A DNA stretch of 64,000 bases from Mycoplasmataceae bacterium (lineage in GTDB: Bacteria > Bacillota_I > Bacilli_A > Mycoplasmatales > Mycoplasmoidaceae): NCBI GenBank assembly GCA_020024755.1, contig JAHHTH010000004.1, forward strand, positions 124,001-188,000. Reading direction: 5' to 3'. The first letter of the stretch is position 1, and each line of letters starts with the position of its first letter. The notes below the pieces were generated by a model. It worked only from the letters and a program-made list of their open reading frames with translations. It had not been told where the DNA came from and ran no database searches. This document shows, piece after piece, positions 9,692-19,651 of this stretch. Position numbers and translations under genes: made by a program.

Positions 9692-9960
9692 TGAGTAACC
9701 AAGTAGAAAGAATTAATCGTCGTAAAGTTTTAGTTGGTATCGTTACTTCAACAAAGATGGAAAAGACTATCACAGTTAATGTTGAAACTAAAACTAAACA
9801 CCCACTTTACAAAAAGTTAGTTATTAAACATAAGAAATATCATGCACATGATGAAAAACAAGAAGCTAACATTGGAGATAAAGTAGAAATTATTGAAACT
9901 AGACCTCTATCAAAAACAAAGAACTTCAGATTAAACAAAATTATTGAAAAAGCAAAATAG
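9691..9960 (+). CDS. rpsQ: 30S ribosomal protein S17
   Basis: An 89-residue S17, a primary 16S rRNA-binding protein with an OB fold. RRKVLVGIVTSTKMEKTITV and KHPLYKKL are conserved. The start overlaps the rpmC stop by one base (TAATG). Confidence 0.96.
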   Translation: MSNQVERINRRKVLVGIVTSTKMEKTITVNVETKTKHPLYKKLVIKHKKYHAHDEKQEANIGDKVEIIETRPLSKTKNFRLNKIIEKAK

Positions 9961-9987
9961 TATTAAAGGTTATAAAGGAGATATATT

Positions 9988-10356
9988 ATGGTACAACACA
10001 TGTCTAGATTAAAAGTAGCTGATAATACAGGTGCTAAAGAAGTAGGGGTAATCAAAGTTCTAGGTGGATCAAAAAGAAGATATGCATTCATCGGTGATGT
10101 AGTAGTAGTTTCAGTTAAGAAATGTGCTCCAGGTGGGACAATTACAAAAGGTCAAATTTTCAAAGCTGTTATCGTTAGATCTAAAAAAGGTGTTAACAGA
10201 GGCTCAGGTGCTATTCTTAAATTTGATGAAAATGCTTGTGTATTAATTAAAGATGATAAGACTCCAAGAGGAAGTCGTATATTCGGACCAGTTGCTAGAG
10301 AACTTCGTGATAAAGGGTACGCTAAAATCGTTTCATTAGCGCCAGAAGTGTTATAA
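9988..10356 (+). CDS. rplN: 50S ribosomal protein L14
   Basis: A 122-residue L14 of standard length, at the subunit interface. The DNTGAKEVGVIKVLGG and GSRIFGPVARELRDKGY segments are diagnostic. AAGGAG precedes the ATG. Confidence 0.97.
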   Translation: MVQHMSRLKVADNTGAKEVGVIKVLGGSKRRYAFIGDVVVVSVKKCAPGGTITKGQIFKAVIVRSKKGVNRGSGAILKFDENACVLIKDDKTPRGSRIFGPVARELRDKGYAKIVSLAPEVL

Positions 10357-10371
10357 GGAAAGGAGATAGTT

Positions 10372-10701
10372 ATGAACAGAATTATTAAAGGTGATAGAGT
10401 TAGAATTATCTCTGGAAAACACAAAGGTCTTGAAGGAACAGTATTAAAAGTATTCCCTAAAGAAGGAACAGCAGTAGTTGAAGGATTAAACATGGTAACA
10501 AAACATGTTAAACCAAACGGCGAAGCTGAACAAGGTGGAATCGTAAAAACTGAAGCTCCAATTAATTTATCAAAATTAGCTTTAGTAGATCCAAAAGCAA
10601 AAGGATTAAGTACAAAAGTAAACTATGTAGTTGATCCAAAAACAAATACTAAATCACGTATTACAAAAAAATCAAAATCTAACTTATCAGATAAGAAATA
10701 G
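10372..10701 (+). CDS. rplX: 50S ribosomal protein L24
   Basis: A 109-residue L24, an assembly initiator. The KOW motif (IKGDRVRIISGKHKGLEG) and VEGLNMVTKHVKP are typical. It starts 15 nt after rplN with AAAGGAG. Confidence 0.96.
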   Translation: MNRIIKGDRVRIISGKHKGLEGTVLKVFPKEGTAVVEGLNMVTKHVKPNGEAEQGGIVKTEAPINLSKLALVDPKAKGLSTKVNYVVDPKTNTKSRITKKSKSNLSDKK

Positions 10702-10719
10702 GAATAAAGGAGATATATC

Positions 10720-11271
10720 ATGAATGAATTAAAACAAAAATACGTTAAAGAAATAGCTCCGGAATTACAAAAAGAATTTAATCTTAAATCTGTAATGCAA
10801 ATTCCTAAGTTAGAAAAAATTGTAATCAACGCTGGTATTGGTGATGCAGCTCAAGATGCTAAGAACCTTGAATTAGCTGTAAATGAAATGCAAGCAATTA
10901 CTGGTCAAAAGCCATTAATTACTAGAGCAAAAAAATCAATCGCTACTTATAAAGTTAGAGAAGGTCAAGGAATTGGTTGTAAAGTAACTTTACGTGGTGA
11001 AAAGATGTGAAACTTCTTAGATCTATTATTCAATGTAGCTCTTCCTCGTGTGAGAGACTTCAAGGGATTAAACCCTCACTCATTTGATGGCAGAGGAAAC
11101 TACACAATTGGGATTAAAGAACAAATTATCTTCCCTCAAATTGTTTATGACAATGTTAAAAGAATTAGAGGGTTTGATATTACATTAGTAACTTCAACAA
11201 ACAGTGACGAACAAGCTAGAAGCCTAATTGCAAAATTAGGTGCACCATTAAGAAAGGGTGGAAAGAAATAG
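10720..11271 (+). CDS. rplE: 50S ribosomal protein L5
   Basis: A 183-residue L5, which contacts 5S rRNA and P-site tRNA. IPKLEKIVINAGIGDA, TGQKPLITRAKKSIA and the DFKGLNPHSFDGRGNYTIGI block are conserved. The frame crosses a TGA Trp codon (11008-11010). AAAGGAG lies upstream of the ATG. Confidence 0.97.
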
Positions 11272-11272
11272 T

Positions 11273-11458
11273 ATGGCAAAAAAAGCATTAATTGAAAAAC
11301 AAAAGAAACATCAAAAATTTGAAGTAAGAAATTACACTAGATGTGAAAGATGTGGAAGACCACACGCAGTTATTAGAAAATTCGGTATTTGCCGTTTATG
11401 CTTCAGAGACTTAGCATACAAGGGTGCAATCCCAGGTGTTAAGAAAGCATCTTGATAG
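11273..11458 (+). CDS. rpsN: 30S ribosomal protein S14, zinc-binding type (type Z)
   Basis: A 61-residue short S14 with two intact Cys pairs (Cys-x2-Cys and Cys-x2-Cys) that bind one zinc, so this is the C+ form. The chosen start MAKKALIE fits the family and lies one base after the rplE stop. An ATG frame five codons upstream exists but is not family-like. The final Trp is TGA and the stop is TAG. Confidence 0.95.
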
Positions 11459-11470
11459 TAGGAGGAAAAT

Positions 11471-11863
11471 ATGCATACAGATCCAATTTCAGAATTATTA
11501 ACTAAAATTAGAAATGCTAAAAAAGCATACAAACCTTCAGTAACTGTTACAACATCTAACATGAAAACTGCTATCCTTACTGTTTTAAAAGATGAAGGCT
11601 ATATTAAAGACTTCGTTACAAATGTTGAAGACAAAAAATCATTCACTGAAATCAAATTAAAATACAAAAACAAACAATCAGCTATTCACGGCTTAAAACA
11701 AGTATCTAAACCTGGATTAAGAGTATACCGTGAATGTGAAAAACTACCTAAAGTATTAAACGGATTAGGTATTGCATTAATCTCAACTTCTAAAGGTGTA
11801 ATGACTGATAGAGAAGCTCGTAAAAACAAAGTCGGTGGTGAAATCATCGCTTATGTGTGATAG
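11471..11863 (+). CDS. rpsH: 30S ribosomal protein S8
   Basis: A 130-residue S8, a central organiser of the 30S platform and spc-operon repressor in E. coli. DPISELLTKIRNA at the start and LGIALISTSKGVMTDREAR near the end are diagnostic. The last sense codon is TGA (Trp). GTAGGAGG gives a strong start. Confidence 0.97.
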
Positions 11864-11881
11864 GAAAGGGAATTAATAGTT

Positions 11882-12424
11882 ATGTCAAGAATCGGAAATC
11901 GTATTATTAGTATTCCTGCAGGTGTAACAATTGGGATTCAACCAACTGTAGTAACTGTTACTGGTCCAAAAGGTAACTTATCAGTTGATTATGATTCTAA
12001 ATTAGTTAAGGTAGAACAAAAGGAAAACACAGTAGTTGTATCTCCTTTAAATGATCTTAAAACTACACACATGTTACATGGAACTATCAACTCACACATT
12101 AGTAATGCAATTGTTGGTGTTACTAAAGAATTCAAAAAAGAATTAACACTTAAAGGTGTTGGTTACAGAGCTAAAGTTGAAGGAAGCAACCTTGTATTAT
12201 CATTAGGTTTCAGCCACCCAGTTAAATTAGCAATTCCTCAATCAGTAAAAGTTGAAACTCCAGCTCCAACTGATTTAGTAATTACAAGTCCTAACAAACA
12301 AGTATTAGGACAATTCTGTGCAACAATTAGAGCATACCGTATGCCTGAACCATATAAAGGAAAAGGTGTTCTATTCAAAAATGAACAAATTATCCGTAAA
12401 GTTGGTAAGAAGGCTGATAAGTAA
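11882..12424 (+). CDS. rplF: 50S ribosomal protein L6
   Basis: A 180-residue L6 of normal length near the sarcin-ricin loop. MSRIGNRIISIPAGV, the VTGPKG repeat and the C-terminal PEPYKGKGV segment are conserved. It lies 18 nt after rpsH. Confidence 0.97.
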   Translation: MSRIGNRIISIPAGVTIGIQPTVVTVTGPKGNLSVDYDSKLVKVEQKENTVVVSPLNDLKTTHMLHGTINSHISNAIVGVTKEFKKELTLKGVGYRAKVEGSNLVLSLGFSHPVKLAIPQSVKVETPAPTDLVITSPNKQVLGQFCATIRAYRMPEPYKGKGVLFKNEQIIRKVGKKADK

Positions 12425-12438
12425 TTAGGAGGATCATA

Positions 12439-12798
12439 ATGAAAAGAATTAATGTAGAACGTAATAAACAAAGATTAATTAGACAAAAAAGAAATCTTAA
12501 TAAATTAGTTAAAATTGATAATTCATTACCAAGATTACTAGTTACTAAAACAAATGCTCACATTTTTGCACAATTAATCGACATGGAAAAAGGTGTTACA
12601 ATTGCATCTTCAAGTTCAGTTGAATTAAAACTTAAAAATGGAAATAAAGAAAGCGCTAAAAAAGTTGGTGCTGACATTGCTGCAAAAGCAATTAAAAAAG
12701 GTGTATCAAAAGTTTCATTCGATCGTGGTGGTTCTAAATATCACGGAAGAATCATGGTATTAGCAGATGCAGCTAGAGAAGCTGGATTAAAATTCTAG
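12439..12798 (+). CDS. rplR: 50S ribosomal protein L18
   Basis: A 119-residue L18, a 5S rRNA-binding protein. PRLLVTKTNAHIFAQLID and the FDRGGSKYHGR block near the C-terminus are typical. TTAGGAGG precedes the ATG. Confidence 0.97.
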   Translation: MKRINVERNKQRLIRQKRNLNKLVKIDNSLPRLLVTKTNAHIFAQLIDMEKGVTIASSSSVELKLKNGNKESAKKVGADIAAKAIKKGVSKVSFDRGGSKYHGRIMVLADAAREAGLKF

Positions 12799-12808
12799 GA
12801 AGGTAAAT

Positions 12809-13432
12809 ATGAATCAAGTAGAAAACAATGAAGTTGTAGAACAAAAAGAAGTTGAAGTTAAAGCTGAAGCTTCTGTTGAACAAAAAGTAGAAACTGCTCC
12901 AACAAAAATTAATGATGATAGAGAATTCTCAAAGAAACCTGTTGTAAGAAAATCTTTATCACCAAACGGATTCGAAGAAAAAGTTGTTCAAATTAAACGT
13001 ATCTCTAAAACTACAAAAGGTGGACGTAACATGAGATTCTCTGCTGTAGTAGTTATCGGAGATAAAAAAGGTCAAGTTGGATTTGGTATGGGTAAATCAA
13101 TCGAAGTTCCAGATGCAATTAAGAAAGCAATTAAAAATGCGAACAACAACATTCACCGTGTAAAAATGACTAAAAAAGGAACAGTTTACCATGAAAACAT
13201 TGCACGTTTAGGTGCATCAAGAATTTTAATCAAACCAGCTCCTGAAGGTACTGGAATCATCGCTGGTGGTTCAGTTCGTGCTGTTGTAGAATTAGCTGGA
13301 TACTCTGACATTTATACAAAAGTGTTAGGATCATCAACTCCTGTAAATGCTATTAGAACAACTATTAAAGCGTTAGAAGAACAATATACACCATCTGAAA
13401 TTAAAAAATTACGTAGCAAAAGCGAAAACTAA
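12809..13432 (+). CDS. rpsE: 30S ribosomal protein S5 with an N-terminal extension
   Basis: A 207-residue S5, involved in mRNA unwinding and decoding accuracy. About 50 N-terminal residues are a Glu/Val/Lys-rich extension before the S5 RNA-binding domain (KVVQIKRISKTTKGGRN). The C-terminal domain follows. The spc operon here goes directly from rpsE to rplO, so L30 (rpmD) is absent. Confidence 0.96.
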   Translation: MNQVENNEVVEQKEVEVKAEASVEQKVETAPTKINDDREFSKKPVVRKSLSPNGFEEKVVQIKRISKTTKGGRNMRFSAVVVIGDKKGQVGFGMGKSIEVPDAIKKAIKNANNNIHRVKMTKKGTVYHENIARLGASRILIKPAPEGTGIIAGGSVRAVVELAGYSDIYTKVLGSSTPVNAIRTTIKALEEQYTPSEIKKLRSKSEN

Positions 13433-13447
13433 TAAAGGAGAGACACA

Positions 13448-13897
13448 ATGGAATTACACAATCTTAAATATACAAAAGGATCAAGAAACCACAAGTCTAA
13501 AATTGTAGGTAGAGGTCACGGTTCTGGTATTGGTAAAACTTCAGGTCGTGGACAAGATGGTCAAAAGGCTAGAAAATCTGGTCACACTAGATTAGCTTTC
13601 GAAGGTGGTCAAACTCCTCTATATCGTCGTCTACCAAAAGTTGGTTTCAACAACGCTGAATTTGCTAACAACTACAATGTAATTAACCTTAAAAACATTG
13701 AAAAACTTTCTGATAAAGTTATCGATGTTAAACTATTAGCTGAAAAAGGATTCTTCTCAAAGAAAAATGATCTTCCTTTAAAAGTGATTGGTAATGCTAA
13801 GATTAAATCTGGCATCACTATCAAAGCTCATAAATTCTCTGAAGGAGCTAAAAAAGCAATTGAAGCAGCTGGTTCAAAAGCTGAAGTGATTGCATAA
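13448..13897 (+). CDS. rplO: 50S ribosomal protein L15
   Basis: A 149-residue L15, a late assembly protein. The Gly-rich N-terminus (KIVGRGHGSGIGKTSGRG) and EGGQTPLYRRLPKVGF are diagnostic. AAAGGAG precedes the ATG. A TATAAT box follows the stop. Confidence 0.97.
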   Translation: MELHNLKYTKGSRNHKSKIVGRGHGSGIGKTSGRGQDGQKARKSGHTRLAFEGGQTPLYRRLPKVGFNNAEFANNYNVINLKNIEKLSDKVIDVKLLAEKGFFSKKNDLPLKVIGNAKIKSGITIKAHKFSEGAKKAIEAAGSKAEVIA

Positions 13898-13905
13898 TCT
13901 TAGGC

Positions 13906-13911
13906 TATAAT
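13906..13911 (+). promoter_or_regulatory. Possible internal promoter for secY-adk-map
   Basis: A perfect TATAAT lies in the short gap between rplO and secY, 25 nt before the secY ATG. No clear -35 or Shine-Dalgarno site is seen. It may boost secY independently of the upstream operon. Confidence 0.4.
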
Positions 13912-13936
13912 ATAGAAATAATAATAGATTAATAAA

Positions 13937-15382
13937 ATGGCTAAAACTAAAGTAGAAAAAAAGAATATACATTTATTAAGACAGATTAGAAACATTTTTA
14001 TGTCAAAATCTGTTATTATTTCTATTTTTGTAACATTATCAATAATGGTATTTTTCAACTTTGTCTCTAAAATACCTATGCCTTTCTTAAAGGTTAATCC
14101 TGATGCAGGGGGTATGTCAGACAAAGGTGGACTATTCTCTATGTTAAACCTTATTGGTGGGGGTGGTTTAACCAACCTATCGTTATTCACCCTAGGGATT
14201 ACTCCTTATGTTACGGTACAAATCTTTGTTCAATTATTATCATTTGATCCATCCTTCCCATTAAGTAAATGGGCACGGAGTGGTGAAAAAGGACGTAAGA
14301 AAATTGAAGTCTTATGTCGTCTATTAACTTTACCGTTTGCAGTTCTACAAGCCTTTACTCTAGTAGTATTTATTGGTTATAGAATGCAAAGTGGAGCAGT
14401 TACATTTAGTGGTGTAGAAGGAGCTACTACATTAGATGGATTTTATACCTTCTTCTATATTGTCTTAATGACTGCTGGTACATATATCGCTATCTTCTTA
14501 GGTGATATTATTACAAAAAGAGGGGTTGGTAATGGGACAACTATCATTATCTTAACTGGTATTGTTTCATCACTTATTCCTAACTTCATTAAAGTATTCA
14601 CAAATATCAACGGAACAGTAAATGGTGAACTATATAGAACAATGGCATTCATTGTTTATATCATCTTCTATTGTATGATATTGTGAGCTACTGCATTTGT
14701 TAACTTATCTACCCGTAAGTTACCTATTCAACAAACTGGACAAGCAATCTTGAAATTAGGTGATGATTTACCATACTTACCATTCAAGATTAACCCAACA
14801 GGTATTCTTCCAGTAATTGTGGCTTCGGCTGGTTTATCTATTCCTATTTCAATTGGTAACCTAGTTGAAATTGGAAACCCTGGAAATGGATTTACTCAAT
14901 TTACTGAAAAAGCATTTAGTTTTGGTAGTTGACCAGGTGTAATTATTTATTGTATCTTAATCATCTTATCTGGATTTATTTTTAGTGGTATTCAAATTAA
15001 CTCTGAAGATATTTCAAAACAATTTATGCAATCAGGTAAATTCATTATTGGGGTTAAGATTGGTAAAACAACTGAAGAATACATTAGACGTGTTTTATAT
15101 CGGGTAAACTGAATTGGTTCACCAATGTTAGCATTAATTGCTGCTATGCCTTATATTGCAAGTTTAGTGGTACTAAATGAATCAGGACAGCCAATTATTC
15201 CAAGTGACTCATCTTTAGGTGGTACTGGAATTGTAATTATGGTAACTGGTTCATTAGATATGTGACAATCAATTGTGTCAGCTTCAACAGCTTCTTCATA
15301 TACTGTTAAGAGACGTAAGATTGAAATCATCACAAGCAATGGTGAAGCACAAGAATTAGATCAAGGAAGTGGATTATGATAG
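13937..15382 (+). CDS. secY: Preprotein translocase subunit SecY
   Basis: A 481-residue membrane channel for Sec-dependent export. Ten hydrophobic segments are expected and largely visible. ITPYVTVQIFVQLL and KRGVGNGTTIIILTGI are family hallmarks. Several TGA codons are Trp, but one TGG also occurs. There is no good Shine-Dalgarno site. The stop (TAG 15380-15382) overlaps the adk start by 7 nt, so adk is translationally coupled. Confidence 0.96.
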
Positions 15383-16035
15383 ACACTAAAAAAATTATCT
15401 TATTAGGAGCACCAGGAAGTGGTAAAGGAACTTTAGCTCAAGGCTTAGTTAATTATGGCTTTGTGCAAATTTCTACTGGTGATTTATTTAGAAAGAAATT
15501 ATCAGAAGATTCAGAAGAAGCTAAACAAATTCAACAATTAATTAACCGTGGTGAATTAATTCCAGATGAAATTACAAATAATTTAGCTAAAGCTGAAATT
15601 GTTAAGAATGCTCAAGATGGTAAAAACATCATTCTTGATGGTTATCCAAGAACAGTAGAACAAGCTAAGTATTTATCTACTATTTGTAAAGTAGACCATG
15701 TGATATATTTAAATGTTGATCAAAACATTTTATTTGAACGTATTACTGGTAGATTAAGCTGTAAACAATGTGGTAAAGTTTACAATGAATACACTAACCC
15801 TCCTAAACAAAAAGAAGTATGCGATCAATGTAATATTCCATTAACAAGAAGACGTGATGACAACAAAGAATCTTTTGAACTAAGAATGAAGGAATATGTA
15901 TCTAAAACTGAACCTTTAATCAAGTATTACAAGGACCAAACTTCATCTGGTACTAAGTTCATTGAACTAAAACCAAGCAAGGATGATAGTATAGATGCTA
16001 TTTTAAAAGATGTTCTAAAACAAATTGGAATGTAA
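15376..16035 (+). CDS. adk: Adenylate kinase with zinc-binding lid
   Basis: A 219-residue enzyme that interconverts AMP + ATP with 2 ADP. The P-loop GAPGSGKGT lies at residues 9-17. DGYPRT (AMP binding) and the lid with Cys-x2-Cys ... Cys-x2-Cys follow, so the lid is the zinc form common in Gram-positives. It overlaps the end of secY. Confidence 0.97.
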   Translation: MIDTKKIILLGAPGSGKGTLAQGLVNYGFVQISTGDLFRKKLSEDSEEAKQIQQLINRGELIPDEITNNLAKAEIVKNAQDGKNIILDGYPRTVEQAKYLSTICKVDHVIYLNVDQNILFERITGRLSCKQCGKVYNEYTNPPKQKEVCDQCNIPLTRRRDDNKESFELRMKEYVSKTEPLIKYYKDQTSSGTKFIELKPSKDDSIDAILKDVLKQIGM

Positions 16036-16077
16036 ATTTTATAAAATTTTTTTGTTAAATATTATAAAATATTTACT

Positions 16078-16833
16078 ATGATGGTTAAGTCTCAAGAGGA
16101 TATACAACTAATAAAACAAGCAGCAGCAATTTGAAAAGAAGCACGTAGTGCTATTATCAATGCTGCTCAAGTTGGTGTTAGTTTACTTGAACTAGATAAA
16201 ATTGCACAAGAAACCATTGAAAAGCACGAAGGTGCAACTTGTGCATTCTACCAATATGGCGGGTTCCCTGGCCATATCTGTATTTCAGTGAATGATTGTA
16301 TTATTCATGGAGTCCCAACTGATTACTGTCTACAAGATGGTGACTCAGTAACATTTGACGTTGGTGTTAAGTATGCTGAACATTTCTGTGATGCTGCCTT
16401 TACAGTATTAATTGGAAATGTTTCAGAACAAGCTAAAGAAATTTCTGAAGTTTGTCATGAAAGCTTGAACAAAGCAATTAGCATCTTAAAACCAGGAGTC
16501 GCTACATATGATATTGCATGTACAGTGCAAGACTATGTAGAAAGTAAAGGATATGAAGTTATTAGAAACTTTACTGGACATGGCTGTGGAAACAAGCTAC
16601 ATGAAGATCCTGTTATTTCTAATTATCGTTCAATCGAATTTAAGTTTGCAAGTATGCCACTTAAGGCTGGTATGGTAATTTGTATTGAACCAATGATTAT
16701 GACTGGTTCACATAAATTCTTTATTGACCCTAAGAACAACTGAAGCGTATATGCAAAGAACAAAAAACTTACATCACATTGAGAACACATGGTTCTTATT
16801 ACAGAAGATGGATGTGAAGTATTAACTAAATAG
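16078..16833 (+). CDS. map: Methionine aminopeptidase, type I
   Basis: A 251-residue metallopeptidase that removes N-terminal Met from new proteins. The metal ligands fall in VTFDVGVKYAEHFCDAAFT (two Asp), GHGCG (His), IEPM (Glu) and the final ITEDG (Glu). Two adjacent ATGs are possible starts (16078, 16081). A TATAAA box (16063-16068) stands 9 nt upstream without a Shine-Dalgarno site, so a leaderless transcript is possible in addition to read-through from secY-adk. TGA Trp codons are present. Confidence 0.95.
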
Positions 16834-16841
16834 GAGAATTA

Positions 16842-17057
16842 ATGAGTCAAGATAAGATTACAATGAAAGGCACTATTGCTGAAATCATTACAGGCGGAAA
16901 CTACAAAGTTAAACTAGAAAATGACATGATCATTACTGCACAAACTTCAGGTAAGATGAGAGTAAACAAAATCTCTATCTTACCAGGCGATGTTGTAGAT
17001 GTGGAATTAACTCCATACGATTTAACAAAAGGCCGTATTACTTATAGACATCGTTAA
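16842..17057 (+). CDS. infA: Translation initiation factor IF-1
   Basis: A 71-residue OB-fold protein that blocks the A site during initiation. KITMKGTIAEIITGGNYKVKL and LTPYDLTKGRITYRHR are diagnostic. TAGGAG precedes the ATG. It lies 8 nt after map. Confidence 0.97.
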   Translation: MSQDKITMKGTIAEIITGGNYKVKLENDMIITAQTSGKMRVNKISILPGDVVDVELTPYDLTKGRITYRHR

Positions 17058-17078
17058 AATTTTAGAAAGGTATAACAT

Positions 17079-17192
17079 ATGAAAGTAAGAGCATCAGTTA
17101 AACCTATCTGTAAAGATTGCAAAATCATTAAAAGAGAAGGTGTGATTAGAGTTATTTGTAAAAACCCTAAACACAAACAAAGACAAGGATAG
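17079..17192 (+). CDS. rpmJ: 50S ribosomal protein L36, zinc-binding
   Basis: A 37-residue protein with the pattern KVRASVKPICKDCKII and a later Cys and His that complete a zinc site (C-x2-C ... C-x4-H). AGAAAGG is the ribosome-binding site. Confidence 0.96.
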   Translation: MKVRASVKPICKDCKIIKREGVIRVICKNPKHKQRQG

Positions 17193-17202
17193 GAGATAAC
17201 AC

Positions 17203-17577
17203 ATGGCACGTATTTTAGGTGTAGATATTCCTAACGATAAACGTATCCTAATTTCATTAACATATATTTATGGAATTGGTCGTAGTCGTTCAAGTGAAAT
17301 CTTAAAAGAAGCAAAAATTGATGAAAACATCAAAACAAGAGATCTATCAGAAGAACAAATCGCTTCAATTCGTCAAGTTGCGTCTAAATACCAATTAGAA
17401 GGTGACTTAAGAAGAGAAATTGCGATGAACATCAAATTAAAAATGGAACTTGGATGCTATTCAGGTTTAAGACATAGAAGGGGTCTTCCAGTTAGAGGAC
17501 AAAGAACTAGAACTAATGCTAGAACTAGAAAAGGTCCTAGAAAAACAGTTGCTAACAAGAAGATTGAAGCTAGATAG
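17203..17577 (+). CDS. rpsM: 30S ribosomal protein S13
   Basis: A 124-residue S13, which contacts tRNAs and bridges to the 50S. ARILGVDIPNDKRI, YIYGIGRSRS and the C-terminal RGLPVRGQRTRTNARTRKG block are diagnostic. GATAGGAG gives the start. Confidence 0.97.
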   Translation: MARILGVDIPNDKRILISLTYIYGIGRSRSSEILKEAKIDENIKTRDLSEEQIASIRQVASKYQLEGDLRREIAMNIKLKMELGCYSGLRHRRGLPVRGQRTRTNARTRKGPRKTVANKKIEAR

Positions 17578-17588
17578 GAAGTAGGATT

Positions 17589-17954
17589 ATGGCAAAGAAA
17601 AAGAAAATTAATTTTACTGATGGTATCGTACATATTCATGCAACTAGAAATAACACAATTATTTCATTATCAGATGTTAAAGGTAATGTTATTACTTGAG
17701 CATCAAGTGGAAGTATTGGTTACAAAGGTGCAAAGAAGAAAACTTCTTACTCTGCTGGATTAGCATGTGAACAAGCTGCTAAGGCTGCTTACGGTTTAGG
17801 TTTAAGAACTGTATCTGTTAATGTTAACGGTATTGGTTCTGGAGCTGAAACTGCAATTCGTAGCTTACAAACAGCTGGACTAAAAGTTGCAGCTATTAGA
17901 GATGTAACTCCAATTCCTCACAATGGATGTCGTCCACCAAAGAAACCAAGATAA
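17589..17954 (+). CDS. rpsK: 30S ribosomal protein S11
   Basis: A 121-residue S11 on the 30S platform. HATRNNTIISLSDVKGNVITWASSG and the C-terminal IRDVTPIPHNGCRPPKKPR are conserved. One Trp is encoded by TGA. It starts 11 nt after rpsM. Confidence 0.97.
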
Positions 17955-17982
17955 TAGATAATTTGTTTATAGGAGATCAAAT

Positions 17983-18960
17983 ATGGAAAAATTTTTAAAA
18001 TATGACGCTAGCGTTGACTATGAAAAGAGTACTGACACTTACACTGCAATGACTATCAAACCTTTAGAAAGAGGATTTGGTAATACATTAGGTAATGCTT
18101 TAAGAAGAGTTTGTTTAAGTTCAATTCCAGGTGCTGCAATGTTTGCAATTAGAATTCCTGGGGTAACTCATGAATACCAAACTATTAAAGGTGTTAAGGA
18201 AGATGTAACTCAAATTATCTTAAATCTTAAAAAAGTAATTATTCAAATCGACGATGAAATTAACCCATTAGAAGATTTAGAAAACACTCCAATTGAAAAA
18301 TGACCAGTATTAACTGTTCAAAAATCTAAAAAAGGAGAAATTACTGGAGCTGATATTGAAGTACCAGCTGGTTTCAAAATTATCAACAAGGACGCTCATG
18401 TTGCAACATTAACTGAAGATGTAAACTTCGAACTTTACATTTATGCTAAGAGTGGTAGAGGATTCAAAACATTTAAAGAAAACAAAGAAGGTTTATCTTT
18501 ATCAATTATCCCTACTGATTCAGACTTCTGTCCAGTAACAAAATTTGCTTACTCAGTTGAAGAAGTTAAGAATTCTAAAAAAGCTGTTAATGATGAATTA
18601 CATATTGAAATTTCTACTAACGGTGCTATTTCATCTGCATATGCAGTTGCATTAGCAGCTAAGATCTTAGTAGAACACTTCAACTTAATTACTTCTTTAG
18701 ACAAACAAGTTGAAGAAGAAAAAATCATGAAAGAACAAGAACTTGAACAAAAGAAAGTTAATCTATCAATTCCTATTGAAGAACTTAACTTATCAGTTCG
18801 TGCTTACAATGCTTTAAAACAAATTCAAATTAATACAACTCAAGAATTAATTGAAAAAACACGTAAAGAAATTGATGGTATTAGAAACTTAGGTAAAAAA
18901 TCAGTTCACGAAATCATCAAAGCAATTCATGATCGTGGATTAAAACTTAAAGATGAATAA
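17983..18960 (+). CDS. rpoA: RNA polymerase alpha subunit
   Basis: A 325-residue alpha subunit. The N-terminal dimerisation domain contains the GFGNTLGNALRRVCLSSIPG block, and the C-terminal domain LSVRAYNALKQIQINTTQEL binds UP elements and regulators. Trp at 18301-18303 is TGA. The Shine-Dalgarno site is TAGGAG. It is followed 11 nt later by rplQ, the standard alpha-operon order. Confidence 0.97.
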
Positions 18961-18971
18961 GGAGGAAAGTT

Positions 18972-19331
18972 ATGTCATTTCAAAATAAAAAAGGAAAGAC
19001 ACAAGCTTGAAGAAAAATGGTTATTCGTCAACAAGTTTCTGATGTACTAGCTTATGGAAAACTAATTACTACAGTTACTAAAGCTAAAGAAACTCAAAGA
19101 CATGTTGATAAAATGATTACTTTAGCTAAAAAAGATACATTAGCTTCAAGAAGAGCTGCAGCTGCTGTCTTATTAAATACATCTACTTTAACTGCAGATG
19201 AAATTCTAAAAAAATTATTTAGCGAATACGGTCCTAAATATAAAAGCCGTAATGGTGGATACACTAGAGTTCTTAAATTAGGTTCAAGACCTGGTGATAA
19301 CACTGAAGAAGCTATCATTGAATTAGTATAA
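18972..19331 (+). CDS. rplQ: 50S ribosomal protein L17
   Basis: A 119-residue L17 at the tunnel exit. The true start is ATG 18972, after GGAGGAAAG. It gives an N-terminus with two Trp/Arg-rich turns, then TTVTKAKETQRHVDKMITLAK and the C-terminal GGYTRVLKLGSRPGDN motif. Confidence 0.96.
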
Positions 19332-19347
19332 TAGGAGGAATAGGTAT

Positions 19348-19515
19348 ATGGCATTAAAAAGAGCAATCAGATTACAATGTACTGAATGTAAAAGAATCAA
19401 CTATTTATCTAGAAAGAATCCTAAAGCTAATCCAGATAAACTAGAATTAAATAAATATTGTAAGTGATGTAGAAAAGCTACACCTCACAAAGAAACAAAA
19501 GACTACAAGAAATAG
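19348..19515 (+). CDS. rpmG: 50S ribosomal protein L33, zinc-binding
   Basis: A 55-residue L33 with Cys-x2-Cys near the N-terminus (LQCTECKRINYL) and Cys-x2-Cys near the C-terminus (CKWCRKATPHKE). It is the last gene of the operon, preceded by AGGAGG and followed by a strong terminator. L33 is not a usual alpha-operon member, so its place here is clade-specific. Confidence 0.95.
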
Positions 19516-19530
19516 TCTCACACCAATAAT

Positions 19531-19570
19531 ATATAAAAAGCATTCTCATTCACGGGAATGCTTTTTATAT
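19531..19570 (+). terminator. Terminator of the ribosomal operon
   Basis: A 15-bp stem (19531-19545 with 19556-19570) has a 10-nt loop. The 3' arm contains CTTTTTATAT. It sits 15 nt after the rpmG stop and ends a colinear transcription unit of about 15 kb. Confidence 0.9.
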
Positions 19571-19590
19571 CTAACTTAGAGTGAGGAATT

Positions 19591-19620
19591 TTAACTTTCC
19601 ATTTAAATCAGTAATATAAT
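19591..19620 (+). promoter_or_regulatory. Promoter of the following membrane-protein gene
   Basis: TTAACT (19591-19596) and a perfect TATAAT (19615-19620) are separated by 18 bp, 31 nt before the GTG start. Confidence 0.6.
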
Positions 19621-19651
19621 TAGATTTGTGTTAATACAAGAAGGAGTTAAT

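Noticed and set aside
11258..11272. Upstream start of S14 (five extra residues)
   Set aside because: It lies inside the rplE end, and the family start MAKKALIE follows directly.
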